From: Caulobacter sp. UNC279MFTsu5.1
GTDB taxonomy: Bacteria; Pseudomonadota; Alphaproteobacteria; Caulobacterales; Caulobacteraceae
Reading direction: 5' to 3'
Assembly: GCF_900114015.1 (NCBI RefSeq)
Contig: NZ_FORN01000002.1
Coordinates: 186,001 to 250,000 of the forward strand
Length of the DNA: 64,000 nt
Shown here: piece after piece, positions 33,132-42,138 of the stretch
Numbering within the stretch: position 1 is the stretch's first letter
Layout: the number at the start of each line of letters is the position of its first letter
Position numbers and translations under genes: made by a program
The notes under the pieces: model-generated
Told to the model about the DNA's origin: nothing
What the model saw: the letters and a program-made list of their open reading frames with translations, nothing else
Databases searched by the model: none

Positions 33132-33326
33132 CTAGGATGTCTTCGCCTCGCTGCCGGCCAGTTGATCGCGCAGTTCCTGGAAGTCGGCCAGGAGGCCCAC
33201 GCAGGTTTCGATCTGCTCCTTGGCGGCCAGGGTGTCGCCCTTCTGCATGGCGACGACGCTGCGGCTCACGCTGGCGATGGCCGACGCCAAGGTCTCCAGC
33301 GCAGTGATGATCAGTTTCTCGTTCAT
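33132..33326 (-). CDS. Small hypothetical protein, coupled to upstream gene
   Basis: 64 residues, predicted mostly helical (EKLIITALETLASAIASVSRSVVAMQKG, then AAKEQIETCVGLLADFQELRDQL). No family recognised. Its ATG overlaps the stop of the upstream gene as ATGA, so it is translationally coupled. It lies inside the heat-shock island on the same strand as the hsp20 genes. The conserved overlap is the main evidence that it is real. Confidence 0.6.
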   Translation of the reverse strand: MNEKLIITALETLASAIASVSRSVVAMQKGDTLAAKEQIETCVGLLADFQELRDQLAGSEAKTS

Positions 33327-33613
33327 CGAGGTCGCGCCTGGTCCCACCGATCCAGTTGCGCCAGCGCGTCGAGAACATCGCTGAGCGGTGCGGGCGCCTC
33401 CGTGCCCCAGAGCCAGCGCAGGGTCGGATGATCCTCGACCGCCGAAGCGTCGGACGCCCAGGACGACAGGATCGCCCGCTTCTCGGACGGTTCAAGCAAC
33501 GGGTCCTTGAGAACCTCGCTAGGATGTCGAAAGCCCACGGCGGGCCGCAGCAGCTTCTCCAGGACCGCGCCCAGGCCTTGGAAAGGAACAGAAGGCTCGG
33601 TGTTCGCGAGCAT
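33323..33613 (-). CDS. Small conserved hypothetical protein
   Basis: 96 residues. The segment FRHPSEVLKDPLLEPSEKRAILSSWASDASAVEDHPTLRWLWG resembles a short protein that I recall from many alphaproteobacteria, carrying a helix-turn-helix-like DP-x-L-x-x-x-E-K-R-x-I-L-x-S-W-x-S-D-A pattern, but its function is unknown. Start at 33613 has GGGAG upstream; an ATG at 33634 behind GGAGG is an alternative adding seven residues. It is the first gene of a coupled pair in the heat-shock island, which suggests stress-related expression. Confidence 0.65.
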   Translation of the reverse strand: MLANTEPSVPFQGLGAVLEKLLRPAVGFRHPSEVLKDPLLEPSEKRAILSSWASDASAVEDHPTLRWLWGTEAPAPLSDVLDALAQLDRWDQARPR

Positions 33614-33805
33614 AGGCGTCTCCCTCGGGTTCATATCCTCCGGGCGGAGGGCCCGAAGGCGTCGATCGGGAAGGTCCCGCCATCGCCTTCATGGCGCGGC
33701 GGAACCCTGACGACAAAATGCCGGCGCGGCGCGCCACGTTCCCGTCGAGATCTCCGGTCGGCTACGGCCGGCCGGGCCAGGTCTGCGCCACCGGCGTCGT
33801 CGTAC

Positions 33806-34072
33806 TCAATGGAGCGAGATGACACCGTTCACCGCCCGCCATTCGGTAGGCCCGATCAGGCGCTGGTGGGCGACCTGCACCGAGTGTAGCGCCGCCTCGA
33901 TCTCACGCCGCCAGTGATCGAGGAAGCCCTGCAGCACCGGAAAGCGCGGCGCCAGGTCGTAGTCCTGCCAGACATAGAGCTGCAGCAGGCTCGGATGGTC
34001 GAGGCGATAGTAATGGATCTCGGCCGTCGTCAGGCCGTAGCCGTCCAGTTGCTTGAGAAGGTCGCGGTTCAT
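33806..34072 (-). CDS. usg: Usg family protein
   Basis: 88 residues closely matching the Usg family, first noted next to trp genes and of unknown function. Diagnostic segment: LTTAEIHYYRLDHPSLLQLYVWQDYDLAPRFPVLQGFLDHWRREIE, then LHSVQVAH. Usual family length is 80-95. ATG at 34072 has GAGG about eight bases upstream. No trp genes are nearby; here it sits in the heat-shock island, divergent from groES, 328 bases away. Cytoplasmic. Confidence 0.8.
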   Translation of the reverse strand: MNRDLLKQLDGYGLTTAEIHYYRLDHPSLLQLYVWQDYDLAPRFPVLQGFLDHWRREIEAALHSVQVAHQRLIGPTEWRAVNGVISLH

Positions 34073-34304
34073 GGCGGCGCCTCAGGCTTGGGATTTCGAG
34101 GCGCGGGGCGCGGCGATGGGTTCTGGGAAACGGGCGCGGGACACGACGGCCTCCTGTACTTGACTCCTTCTGGCGCAACGGCGATGGCCGTCCGCGGCTC
34201 CCAGGATGTTGTGGCGCTCGTGATATCGTCAAGGGGGGGCGGCGCAGAAGAGCCGGGCAACTTCAATGCGTTGCACGCGCGACGAAAATTTTCGCAAGGC
34301 GCCT

Positions 34305-34333
34305 CTTGAAGCCGTCTCGACGCCGCCTAGCTT
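34305..34333 (+). promoter_or_regulatory. Sigma-32-like promoter of groESL
   Basis: CTTGAA at 34305-34310, 15 bases, then CCTAGCTT at 34326-34333 (heat-shock -10 is CCCATNT-like). The core CTCTTGAAGCCG is shared with the hsp20 promoter. No CIRCE element (TTAGCACTC-N9-GAGTGCTAA) is present, so HrcA control is unlikely. Confidence 0.5.
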
Positions 34334-34400
34334 GGCGTTTGTCCGCTGGTCGACAGACCGGCGGGCCCGTCACATTCCGTTTTGCATCTGGAGGTTATGC

Positions 34401-34715
34401 ATGCATTTCCGCCCCTTGCACGACCGTGTGGTCGTCCGCCGCATCGAGGCCGAGGAGAAGACCTCGGGCGGCATCATCATCCCCGACTCCGCCAAGGAAA
34501 AGCCGCAGCAGGGCGAGGTGGTCGCCGTGGGCCCCGGCGCCCGCGACGAAGCCGGCAAGCTGGTCGAGCTGTCCCTCAAGCCCGGCGACCGCGTCCTGTT
34601 CGGCAAGTGGTCCGGCACGGAGGTCAAGATCGACGGCGAGGACCTGCTGATCATGAAGGAGAGCGACATCCTGGGCGTGCTTGAGACCGAGGCGACGCTC
34701 AAGAAGGCCGCCTGA
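34401..34715 (+). CDS. groES: GroES co-chaperonin
   Basis: 104 residues, full-length Hsp10. [44 protein letters not shown] contains the mobile loop ([12 protein letters not shown]) that docks on Gro[38 protein letters not shown] closes the fold. It forms the heptameric lid of the folding chamber. GGAGG sits seven bases before the ATG. The tail ([11 protein letters not shown]) is a few residues longer than usual. It precedes groEL by 51 bases in the classic order. Confidence 0.95.
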   Translation: MHFRPLHDRVVVRRIEAEEKTSGGIIIPDSAKEKPQQGEVVAVGPGARDEAGKLVELSLKPGDRVLFGKWSGTEVKIDGEDLLIMKESDILGVLETEATLKKAA

Positions 34716-36386
<1,671 letters not shown>

Positions 36387-36415
36387 TCGGCGGGATTCTC
36401 CGCCGGATCAACCAT

Positions 36416-36445
36416 GGGGCGTCGCGCAGGCGGCGCCCCTTTTTG
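36416..36445 (+). terminator. Rho-independent terminator after groEL
   Basis: GGGGCG...GCGCCCC stem with a CGC/GCG extension in the loop region, followed by TTTTTGTG. It starts 30 bases after the groEL stop and ends the groESL operon. Confidence 0.8.
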
Positions 36446-36619
36446 TGATCATTGAATGGCTATCCGCGACCAGGTTTCCTCGTGCGACTTCGCTAGTTCG
36501 ACTCGCGGCGAGCCCGTTCTGAGGTCAGGTTTCTGGGCCGATCCCAGAAGCCAATTGGCGAATGTCCGGTGGGAATACCGATCCAAGTCGTGTCGATTTT
36601 CCACCTTCAATTTCCTACC

Positions 36620-36666
36620 TTGAACGTCGCGTTCCTGGAGTGGCGCTTGGGTCCGGTTGTGGCGCT
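36620..36666 (+). repeat. Dispersed intergenic repeat, copy H
   Basis: One of the best copies: TGAACGTCGCGTTCCTGGAG on the left and GGGTCCGGTTGTGGCGCT on the right. A more decayed relative may lie at 36515-36560. The whole stretch 36446-36799 has no gene that I can support. Confidence 0.6.
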
Positions 36667-36799
36667 GAACGGCATCTCGATCGCTCCGGAAGATCGCCTG
36701 TTTCATTAGGATCGATCGGCGCCCAGGCCCGGCGATCATCCGGGGCTTGGCGCCCGCTCCCTTGGTGAGCTGCCGTAGGCCGGCGCTTGGACCGTCAGG

Positions 36800-37549
36800 T
36801 CATGATCGGGCGCTGAGGACTAGCCCGTCCTGAAGCCAGGCGCCCAGAAGACCGCCAACCCGCTCGACGGTTCGCTCGGTATCATCGGGGTCGCCAAGCT
36901 GTTCGCACAACTGGGCAAACGCGCAGCCGTCCAGCACCCTTAGCAGGGCCAGTCGTTCGAAGGCGTCGATCGTTCTGTAGCGGGGCGACAGGCCCTGTCT
37001 CCAGACGCGGATCGCGGCCGGTGCGGGCAGGCGCTCAACCGCGGGAGGCGTCTGCCCCTCCGTGAGTGCGCCCCAGATGGCGGCGCTGTTGGTCGCGACC
37101 GCGCCGATCGTCAGGGTCGGTGACAAGGTCAGGACGGCGCTTTCCCAATCCACCTGGGCCAGCGCCTCTGGGGTGATCGGGTCAGCGTCCGGGCCGTCGA
37201 AGGCGCGGCGCAGGCTCCAGTCCAGCCAGGCCAGTTCGGCCACCTCCGGATCGTCGGGGTAGAGCCCCGCCAGGGTTTGGGGAAAGTCTTCGCCATAGGC
37301 GTCCAGTGTCCAGCCTCTGGGCGGGTGGGCCGCGATATGGCTGATCGCGGCGGCGTCGAAACCATCGTCACCCAGCCATGACCAAGTCTGCTCGAAAGTG
37401 TCGCGCAGGCAGGCGACCAATTGGGCGCGATAGGCATGTCGATAGACAGCGAGACCGGCCTCGCCGTTGGCCGCGACGGCTTCTGGGCGATCGGCCTTGT
37501 TCGCCAGGATGTGGTCGCGCAGGCCGCGCTGAATCGACAGCAGGCTCAT
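36800..37549 (-). CDS. bufC: BufC-like DUF2063 partner of a DUF692 enzyme
   Basis: 249 residues. The N-terminal ~90 residues match DUF2063 (LSIQRGLRDHILAN, GLAVYRHAYRAQLVACLRDTFEQTWSWLGDDGF), described as a putative DNA-binding domain in databases but acting as the recognition partner of multinuclear iron oxidases in RiPP systems. The C-terminal half has the usual WDWS-like and RYRTIDAFERLALLRVLDG segments. It overlaps the upstream DUF692 gene by four bases (ATGA), so the two are translationally coupled. Third gene of the bufABC operon with a sigma-F promoter. The likely job is to bring the bufferin precursor to the enzyme. Confidence 0.85.
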   Translation of the reverse strand: MSLLSIQRGLRDHILANKADRPEAVAANGEAGLAVYRHAYRAQLVACLRDTFEQTWSWLGDDGFDAAAISHIAAHPPRGWTLDAYGEDFPQTLAGLYPDDPEVAELAWLDWSLRRAFDGPDADPITPEALAQVDWESAVLTLSPTLTIGAVATNSAAIWGALTEGQTPPAVERLPAPAAIRVWRQGLSPRYRTIDAFERLALLRVLDGCAFAQLCEQLGDPDDTERTVERVGGLLGAWLQDGLVLSARS

Positions 37550-38385
37550 GCGGCGCGCTCCAAGCCGCCGGCGCGGGCTCGCGCAATGTCGAGTTCGGTC
37601 AGCAACTCACCGAGGGGAGGAATGTCGTCGTCGCGCTCGATCATCGTCGCCACCGGGCCAAAGCGATGGCAGGCGATGTCGTAGAGCGCCCAAACGGGAT
37701 CGGGAACCGGCTGATCATGGGTGTCGATCAGCAGATCCCGCCCCTGGCTGTGGCCGGCAAGGTGGATCTGGCGCACCCGGTCGACCGGCACGCCGGCGAT
37801 ATAGGCGGCGGGATCGAAGCCATGGTTGGTTCCGCTGACATAGATGTTGTTGATGTCGAGCAGCAGCGAGCAGCCGGTGGCCTCGCACATCCTGGCCATG
37901 AAGCCGTGCTCGGTCATCTCGTCGCCTTCAAACGTCAGATAGCTGGAGGGGTTCTCCAGCAGGATCGGTCGCTCGAGGACATCCTGGACGCGGGCGATGT
38001 TGGCGCAGACCACTTCCAGCGCCTCCTCGGTGTAGGGCAGGGGCAGCAGGTCGTGGGAATTGAAGCCTTCCAGGCCGGTCCAGCACAGATGGTCGGACAC
38101 CCACAGCGGATCGACGCGATCGACCAGGATCTTGAGGCGGCGCAGATAGTCCGGTTTCACGCCATCGGCCGAGCCGATCGACATCGACACGCCGTGCATC
38201 GCCACCGGATGACGCTCGCGCACGGCGTCCAGCACGTACAGTGGCCGACCGCCGCGAACCATGAAGTTCTCGGAGATCACCTCGACGAAATCGACGGGGA
38301 CCTCGCGCTCGAGAAAGTCCGCGTAGTGGGGCGGACGCAGGCCCAGGCCGAAACCCTCGAAGGGCGCGATCACACGGTCGGACAT
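37546..38385 (-). CDS. bufB: BufB-like DUF692 multinuclear non-heme iron oxidase
   Basis: 279-residue TIM-barrel of the DUF692/MNIO family. The conserved pattern is clear: GFGLGLRPPHYADFLE, DFVEVISENFM, VAMHGVSMSIGS (first metal His), WVSDHLCWTG, LLENPSSYLTFEGDEMTEHGFM, LLLDINNIYVSGTNHGFD (Asp/Asn ligands) and IHLAGHSQG, then DTHDQPV. Two or three irons in this site oxidise Cys residues of a precursor peptide. In Caulobacter, bufferin enzymes convert Cys into thio-oxazole-type groups that bind copper. ATG at 38385 has AGGA eight bases upstream. It lies 68 bases after the precursor gene bufA. Confidence 0.88.
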   Translation of the reverse strand: MSDRVIAPFEGFGLGLRPPHYADFLEREVPVDFVEVISENFMVRGGRPLYVLDAVRERHPVAMHGVSMSIGSADGVKPDYLRRLKILVDRVDPLWVSDHLCWTGLEGFNSHDLLPLPYTEEALEVVCANIARVQDVLERPILLENPSSYLTFEGDEMTEHGFMARMCEATGCSLLLDINNIYVSGTNHGFDPAAYIAGVPVDRVRQIHLAGHSQGRDLLIDTHDQPVPDPVWALYDIACHRFGPVATMIERDDDIPPLGELLTELDIARARAGGLERAA

Positions 38386-38453
38386 GTCGTCATCCTGGAC
38401 AAGAGCGGGGCGGACGTGGCCCAGCCGGCGAGGGCCGGCCGGGCCTGCGCGCA

Positions 38454-38723
38454 TTACTGGGGGGCGGTCAGCGAGCCGCCGGCCTTGACGCACGCCTTGC
38501 TGGTCATGGCCTTGAAGCCCTGGCCCTTGCAGTCGTTCAGGCCCTTGCAGTCGTTCTTGGCGGTCTTGCAGTCCGAGGTGCCCTTGCAGGTGTTGACGCC
38601 ATAGCAGTGGACCTTCTCGGCGGAGGCCTTGGGGGCGGCGGAGGCTTGGGTGGCGGCGACCATGCTGGTCATGGCGAACAGGGCGGCGGCCGAGGCGATC
38701 GTGGCGGATTTGAAGTTGGTCAT
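38454..38723 (-). CDS. bufA: Bufferin-like DUF2282 RiPP precursor
   Basis: 89 residues: a Sec signal peptide (SATIASAAALFAMTSMVAATQASA) followed by a Cys-rich core with six Cys in HCYG, TCKG, DCKT, DCKG, DCKG and ACVKAGG contexts. This is the DUF2282 pattern of bufferins, periplasmic peptides whose Cys are modified by the adjacent MNIO enzyme and which sequester copper. The unusually long signal peptide is part of the enzyme's recognition in this family. Start ATG at 38723 lies 55 bases from the -10 of a perfect sigma-F promoter. First gene of bufABC. Which Cys are modified cannot be told from sequence. Confidence 0.88.
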   Translation of the reverse strand: MTNFKSATIASAAALFAMTSMVAATQASAAPKASAEKVHCYGVNTCKGTSDCKTAKNDCKGLNDCKGQGFKAMTSKACVKAGGSLTAPQ

Positions 38724-38777
38724 GGGGCGTTTCCGGGTTGATGAGGCCAGACCGCTGATCGGCCCGACATCAACCCA

Positions 38778-38803
38778 TTCGCGAGAGCTTGGCTTTCGGT
38801 TAC
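38778..38803 (-). promoter_or_regulatory. Sigma-F promoter of bufABC
   Basis: On the minus strand: GTAACC, exactly 16 bases, CGAA. This is identical to the known Caulobacter sigma-F consensus, an ECF sigma factor tied to heavy-metal stress. Confidence 0.85.
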
Positions 38804-38859
38804 AGGCCGGGCGCCGGAAATTTCTCAGGAACCGTCGCGCGCCATATTTTCCGGAGGGC

Positions 38860-38885
38860 GTAACCTCGGCCATTCGACGCGCGAA
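38860..38885 (+). promoter_or_regulatory. Sigma-F promoter of the outer-membrane barrel gene
   Basis: On the plus strand: GTAACC, exactly 16 bases, CGAA, 136 bases before the ATG at 39021. It is divergent from the bufABC promoter with only 56 bases between the two elements, so one regulator controls both sides. Confidence 0.8.
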
Positions 38886-39020
38886 TGGCCTTGTGTGGCC
38901 TCGAAGTTCCCGCTCCCCCCAGCGGAGGCCGCCCGGGCGGCGGCTGGCTCTGTTTCCTTGCCGGTCGCCGTCCGCCGTTTCTTAAGCCGGCCATAGGGGG
39001 AAGGGGAGCAAGCTTGGTCG

Positions 39021-40259
39021 ATGATGCGATCCTCAGTCCTGACGGCGGCCTCCTTGCTCGCCCTGGCCGGCGCCGCGCCGCGCGCAGCCCGCGCCGCAGA
39101 TCTGCTTTCGAGGGACGCGTTCTCGGGCGTGATCATCGCCGGGCCATCGATGGGTTCGGGCGAAGCGTCCTGGCTCAAGGGCGGCCTGGGCAAGCTGCAG
39201 ACCGGCGGAGATCAGGTCCGGGTCGAGGGCTCGGCGATCATGGCCTGGCGAGGAAGCTTCAGCGAGCGCATCGGCGCTCTGGTGTCCGCGGACGCCCAGT
39301 CCCTGGCCAATCGCGCCGTCGGGCTCGACGAGGCCTATGTGACGCTGCGGCCAGCACCGGGCGCCGCTCTGGGTCTGTCCGGGCGCGCGGGCCTGTTCTT
39401 CCCGCCCGCTTCACTGGAGCACGACGGGACCGAATGGTCCCTGGCCCGCTCCCTGACGCCATCGGCGATCGACAGTTGGATCGCCGAAGAGGTCAAGGTG
39501 GCGGGCGCGGAGGTGACCTTGCGCGGCGCCGTTGCAGGCCACCCGATCGGCGCCACCGTCGCCGCCTTCCAGGGCAATGACACCTCCGGAGCCTTGCTGA
39601 CATTTCGGGGCTGGGCGCTGCACGATCTGCGCGCCAATCTGGGCGGAACCTTCAAGCTTCCGACCGTGCCGGCGATGTTTTCTGGCAAGCAGGCGCAAGC
39701 CACGCGGCCGGTCGACGAGGTCGATGGACGCTGGGGCGGCTATGTCCGGCTGGACTATGCGCCGTCCCAGACCTTGGCGCTGAGCCTGTTCGGCTATGAC
39801 AACAACGGCGACCGCACGACCGTGACGAACGGCCAGTATGCTTGGCGAACGCGCTTCGCGCAGGTCGCCGCGCGTTGGACGCCGGACGCCAACACCGAGG
39901 TCTTGGTGCAGGCCATGACCGGCGAGACCGCGATGGGCGTCGCGGTCAACGGCCGCGAGCCGGCCGACGTCGGCTTCGCCGCCGCCTATGGGCTGGTGTC
40001 ACGAACCCTGAAGACCGGAACCGCCACGGTGAGGCTGGATCAGTTCTCGGTCAGCGACCGCACTTTCAAGGCGCTGGACAACAACGCCGAGCACGGCTGG
40101 GCGGCCACGGCGGCCTGGTCGCTCGCCGTCCGCGAAGGATCCGAGATCGTGCTGGAGGCCATCGCCGTCCATAGCGTCCGCCAGGATCGTTCACGCTTCG
40201 GCGAGGCCGCTCGCCAGGACAGCGTCCGGGGGCGAGCGGCGTTCCGCACCAGCTTCTAG
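39021..40259 (+). CDS. Putative outer-membrane beta-barrel protein (porin-like)
   Basis: 412 residues with a signal peptide (SSVLTAASLLALAGAAPRAARA) and a barrel-like body of alternating strands, e.g. ERIGALVSADAQS, GLDEAYVTLRPAPG, WGGYVRLDYAPSQTLALSLFGYDNNG, AWRTRFAQVAARWTPD. It ends in a terminal Phe (AAFRTSF), the BAM recognition signature. Similar gammaproteobacterial and caulobacterial proteins are annotated only as hypothetical or porin-like. AAGGGGAGC lies upstream of the ATG. Sigma-F control and divergence from bufABC imply a role in metal or envelope stress, possibly metal uptake or efflux across the outer membrane. Its 3' end overlaps the convergent small gene by four bases. Confidence 0.7.
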   Translation: MMRSSVLTAASLLALAGAAPRAARAADLLSRDAFSGVIIAGPSMGSGEASWLKGGLGKLQTGGDQVRVEGSAIMAWRGSFSERIGALVSADAQSLANRAVGLDEAYVTLRPAPGAALGLSGRAGLFFPPASLEHDGTEWSLARSLTPSAIDSWIAEEVKVAGAEVTLRGAVAGHPIGATVAAFQGNDTSGALLTFRGWALHDLRANLGGTFKLPTVPAMFSGKQAQATRPVDEVDGRWGGYVRLDYAPSQTLALSLFGYDNNGDRTTVTNGQYAWRTRFAQVAARWTPDANTEVLVQAMTGETAMGVAVNGREPADVGFAAAYGLVSRTLKTGTATVRLDQFSVSDRTFKALDNNAEHGWAATAAWSLAVREGSEIVLEAIAVHSVRQDRSRFGEAARQDSVRGRAAFRTSF

Positions 40260-40561
40260 ACTGAGATATTGACGCGAGAGCCTGCGGCGATGACGACGGG
40301 CGGTCCTGTTGGAGCCCTGTCGGCGAAGACGCTGAGCTGGCCGCCAAACGTCACCGCGGCCTGGCCTTCGTAGGTTGGGTCGAAGGACCGGGCGGCGGTG
40401 CGCTCTATGGCGTCTGGACGATTCTTGGCGTTGATCCCGAACGGACCATCCTTGGGATGGGCCGGATCGATGTGCTTCTTGGCATTGTCGACGTCCGTGC
40501 AGTTCTTGCACGAGAAGCCGTTGACGTTGACCGGGGTTGGATAGTCGCCGCTGATCGCCAT
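40256..40561 (-). CDS. Sigma-F-controlled hypothetical with a CxxC motif
   Basis: 101 residues. MAISGDYPTPVNVNGFSCKNCTDVDNAKKHIDPAHPKDGPFG contains a CKNC pair near residue 19 and nearby His, suited to binding a metal. The rest is predicted beta (EGQAAVTFGGQLSVFA, PVVIAAGSRVNISV). I do not recognise a family. GGGGA precedes the ATG at 40561, whose leader is only ~20 bases long after a perfect sigma-F promoter. No signal peptide, so cytoplasmic unless exported otherwise. The open frame extends upstream to 40669, but that part would be read through the promoter and is excluded. Confidence 0.7.
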   Translation of the reverse strand: MAISGDYPTPVNVNGFSCKNCTDVDNAKKHIDPAHPKDGPFGINAKNRPDAIERTAARSFDPTYEGQAAVTFGGQLSVFADRAPTGPPVVIAAGSRVNISV

Positions 40562-40586
40562 GATTGTCCCCTGTTCCATGACCATA

Positions 40587-40612
40587 TTCGCTGGGGAAGG
40601 CGTAATGGTTAC
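40587..40612 (-). promoter_or_regulatory. Sigma-F promoter of the 101-residue gene
   Basis: Third exact GTAACC-N16-CGAA on the minus strand. Its -10 lies 26 bases before the chosen ATG and helps to decide that start. Confidence 0.85.
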
Positions 40613-40674
40613 AGGCGCAGGCGAAATTCTGAACCGGCGACCGTAGGCGAAATTGTCACCCTGAGCCAAACCCG

Positions 40675-40720
40675 CGAACGTCGCCTTGTCGGAGGTGCGC
40701 TAACGGCGCCTCGTGGCGCG
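40675..40720 (+). repeat. Dispersed intergenic repeat, copy I
   Basis: Weaker copy: CGAACGTCGCCTTGTCGGAGG on the left without its last base, and GCCTCGTGGCGCG on the right, between the sigma-F gene and the yciI-like gene. Confidence 0.4.
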
Positions 40721-40804
40721 ATTGACGCGAAATATCGCGATGGTGCGCCTGTTGCCGGTCGCGCCGCGCCGACGAGGCGTCGGCCGGCGGCGCGGACCTG
40801 CGGG

Positions 40805-41095
40805 TCAGGCGGCGGGTCGCAGGAAGGCCAGGCGCTCGTCGGTTCTGCCGGGCACGATCTGGGCGATTTCCGCTGTCACGACGCCCGCCGCGACGAAGGG
40901 ATCGTCCTGGACCCTGGATTCGATTTCAGCGCGCGTCGCGCCATGGGCGACGATCATGCCGCCCGCGGCGGGCTGAAGGCTCCCGACCAGCAGAAACACT
41001 CCGTCTTCGAAGCCCTTCCTGATCCAGGCGTTGTGGTCATCCATCAAGGACGGCGCGCGACTCTTGTCGGCGAAACGTAGGGTGATCACGAACAT
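40805..41095 (-). CDS. YciI/YCII-like protein
   Basis: 96-residue YCII-domain protein, a small ferredoxin-like fold with a buried His-Asp pair. Visible features: MFVITLRFADKS, the MDDHNAWIRKGFEDGVFLLVGSLQP helix and strand with the family Asp-His, GMIVAHGATRAEIESRVQDDPFVAAGV, and VVTAEIAQ. YCII proteins are suggested hydrolases or binding proteins; the role is not established. GGAGG precedes the ATG. Its start overlaps the tetR stop by ten bases, so it is co-transcribed and translationally linked with that repressor and is probably part of its regulon. Confidence 0.85.
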   Translation of the reverse strand: MFVITLRFADKSRAPSLMDDHNAWIRKGFEDGVFLLVGSLQPAAGGMIVAHGATRAEIESRVQDDPFVAAGVVTAEIAQIVPGRTDERLAFLRPAA

Positions 41096-41706
41096 TGGCG
41101 TTCCTCCAGGGAAGGGGGCTCAGGAAGGTTTGGCGCCTGAGCGTCAAGCCAGGCTTTCAGGTCGGCGACCTCACGGCGAATGAAGGCCTCGTCCTTGAAG
41201 GCCGTGGCGAGCGTGGCGACGCCCTGGCTGCGCATCAGCGCGTGCATGGCCAGCGCGTCCGCCGCGTCGGCCCGGCCCAGCGCCGCAAACTGAAGCTTCA
41301 GCCAATCGCGGAAGAGCCCGAAGAGACCCGTGCTCGCCGCCGCCGCCGGGTGGTCGAGCTTGGAAAGCTCGGCGCAAAGCGTTCCCACGGGGCAGCCATG
41401 GCCCATGATCTTGGTTCGGTTTTCGATAAGGATCTCAATGAAGCTTCGAATGCGATCGGCGGGCAGCGGACTTGTGCGTTCCCACGACGCGAGCATGGCC
41501 GAGGTGTTGACCAGCCGCAGCTCGATCACCGCGTCGAGGATCTCGTCCTTGGTTCGGAAGTGATAATAGAAGTTGCCCCTCGACAGGCCGGTGGCCGAGG
41601 CGATGTCGCCAAACGTGGTGGCCTCGAAGCCGCGCTCGTAGAACAGGCGATCGGCCGCTTCGACAATCTGCGCTCTCGTATCGGCGGCTGACACCTTGTC
41701 CTCCAT
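41086..41706 (-). CDS. TetR-family transcriptional repressor
   Basis: 206 residues. N-terminal DNA-binding domain: TRAQIVEAADRLFYERGFEATTFGDIASATGLSRGNFYYHFRTKDEIL, canonical for TetR. The ligand domain includes RTKIMGHGCPVGTLCAELSKLDHPA with two Cys near residues 104 and 109, as in regulators that sense electrophiles or reactive species. It is expressed with the yciI-like gene. A 43-base double palindrome begins 13 bases upstream of its ATG, so it is very probably autoregulated. Ligand unknown. Confidence 0.9.
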   Translation of the reverse strand: MEDKVSAADTRAQIVEAADRLFYERGFEATTFGDIASATGLSRGNFYYHFRTKDEILDAVIELRLVNTSAMLASWERTSPLPADRIRSFIEILIENRTKIMGHGCPVGTLCAELSKLDHPAAAASTGLFGLFRDWLKLQFAALGRADAADALAMHALMRSQGVATLATAFKDEAFIRREVADLKAWLDAQAPNLPEPPSLEERQCS

Positions 41707-41718
41707 GCTGCGTCACGA

Positions 41719-41761
41719 CCTAGGACAAATGACCTAGAGAGTCTAGGTCATTTGTCCTAGG
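41719..41761. promoter_or_regulatory. TetR operator: 20-base perfect inverted repeat
   Basis: Arms CCTAGGACAAATGACCTAGA and its exact complement, separated by GAG. Each arm is itself a CTAGG-N8-CCTAG palindrome, so two TetR dimers could bind side by side. It lies 13 bases upstream of tetR and is the only such element in the space before the trb cluster. Confidence 0.8.
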
Positions 41762-42138
41762 CGCTGCTTCATCGGCGATTTCTTTGTCGCCTCGCTGCAG
41801 GCCCTTTGTGAATGGAGCGAAAAATGTGATCGCCGCCATCGCGGACGCTCCGCTAGCCGCGACGGCGCGAGCATTTCGAGGCCTTCGCCGGGCAGGGCGC
41901 TGAAACTTGGCTCACGGAAGGCTGGGGCACAACCTCGGCGCTCGCGCTTTCGAGGATGCCGCCGCTTAAGGCGCATCGCGCCTTGAGCCGTCTTTTGGCG
42001 TCTCTTCGGGGCGTTGGCGCCGGACCGACATGCCGTCAGGTTCTCTTTCGTAGCCGTTGTTTTCTCCAGCGATTTGGTCGTTGAGGCTGGGCCGAACGCG
42101 GTCTTCTTACTCGTCCCCGTGAACAACGGGGATGCGCC
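41762..42138. other. Intergenic region upstream of the trb cluster
   Basis: 377 bases without a gene. A 7-base hairpin AAGGCGC-ATC-GCGCCTT lies at 41968-41984 with a weak T-rich tail. At 42115-42131 CCCCGT and ACGGGG flank five bases, so the purines just before the trbB GTG start can be paired. The trb promoter presumably lies between these two. Confidence 0.4.

Noticed and set aside
34305-34400. CIRCE/HrcA operator before groES
   Set aside because: No TTAGCACTC-N9-GAGTGCTAA or near match is present; a sigma-32-like promoter fits better.
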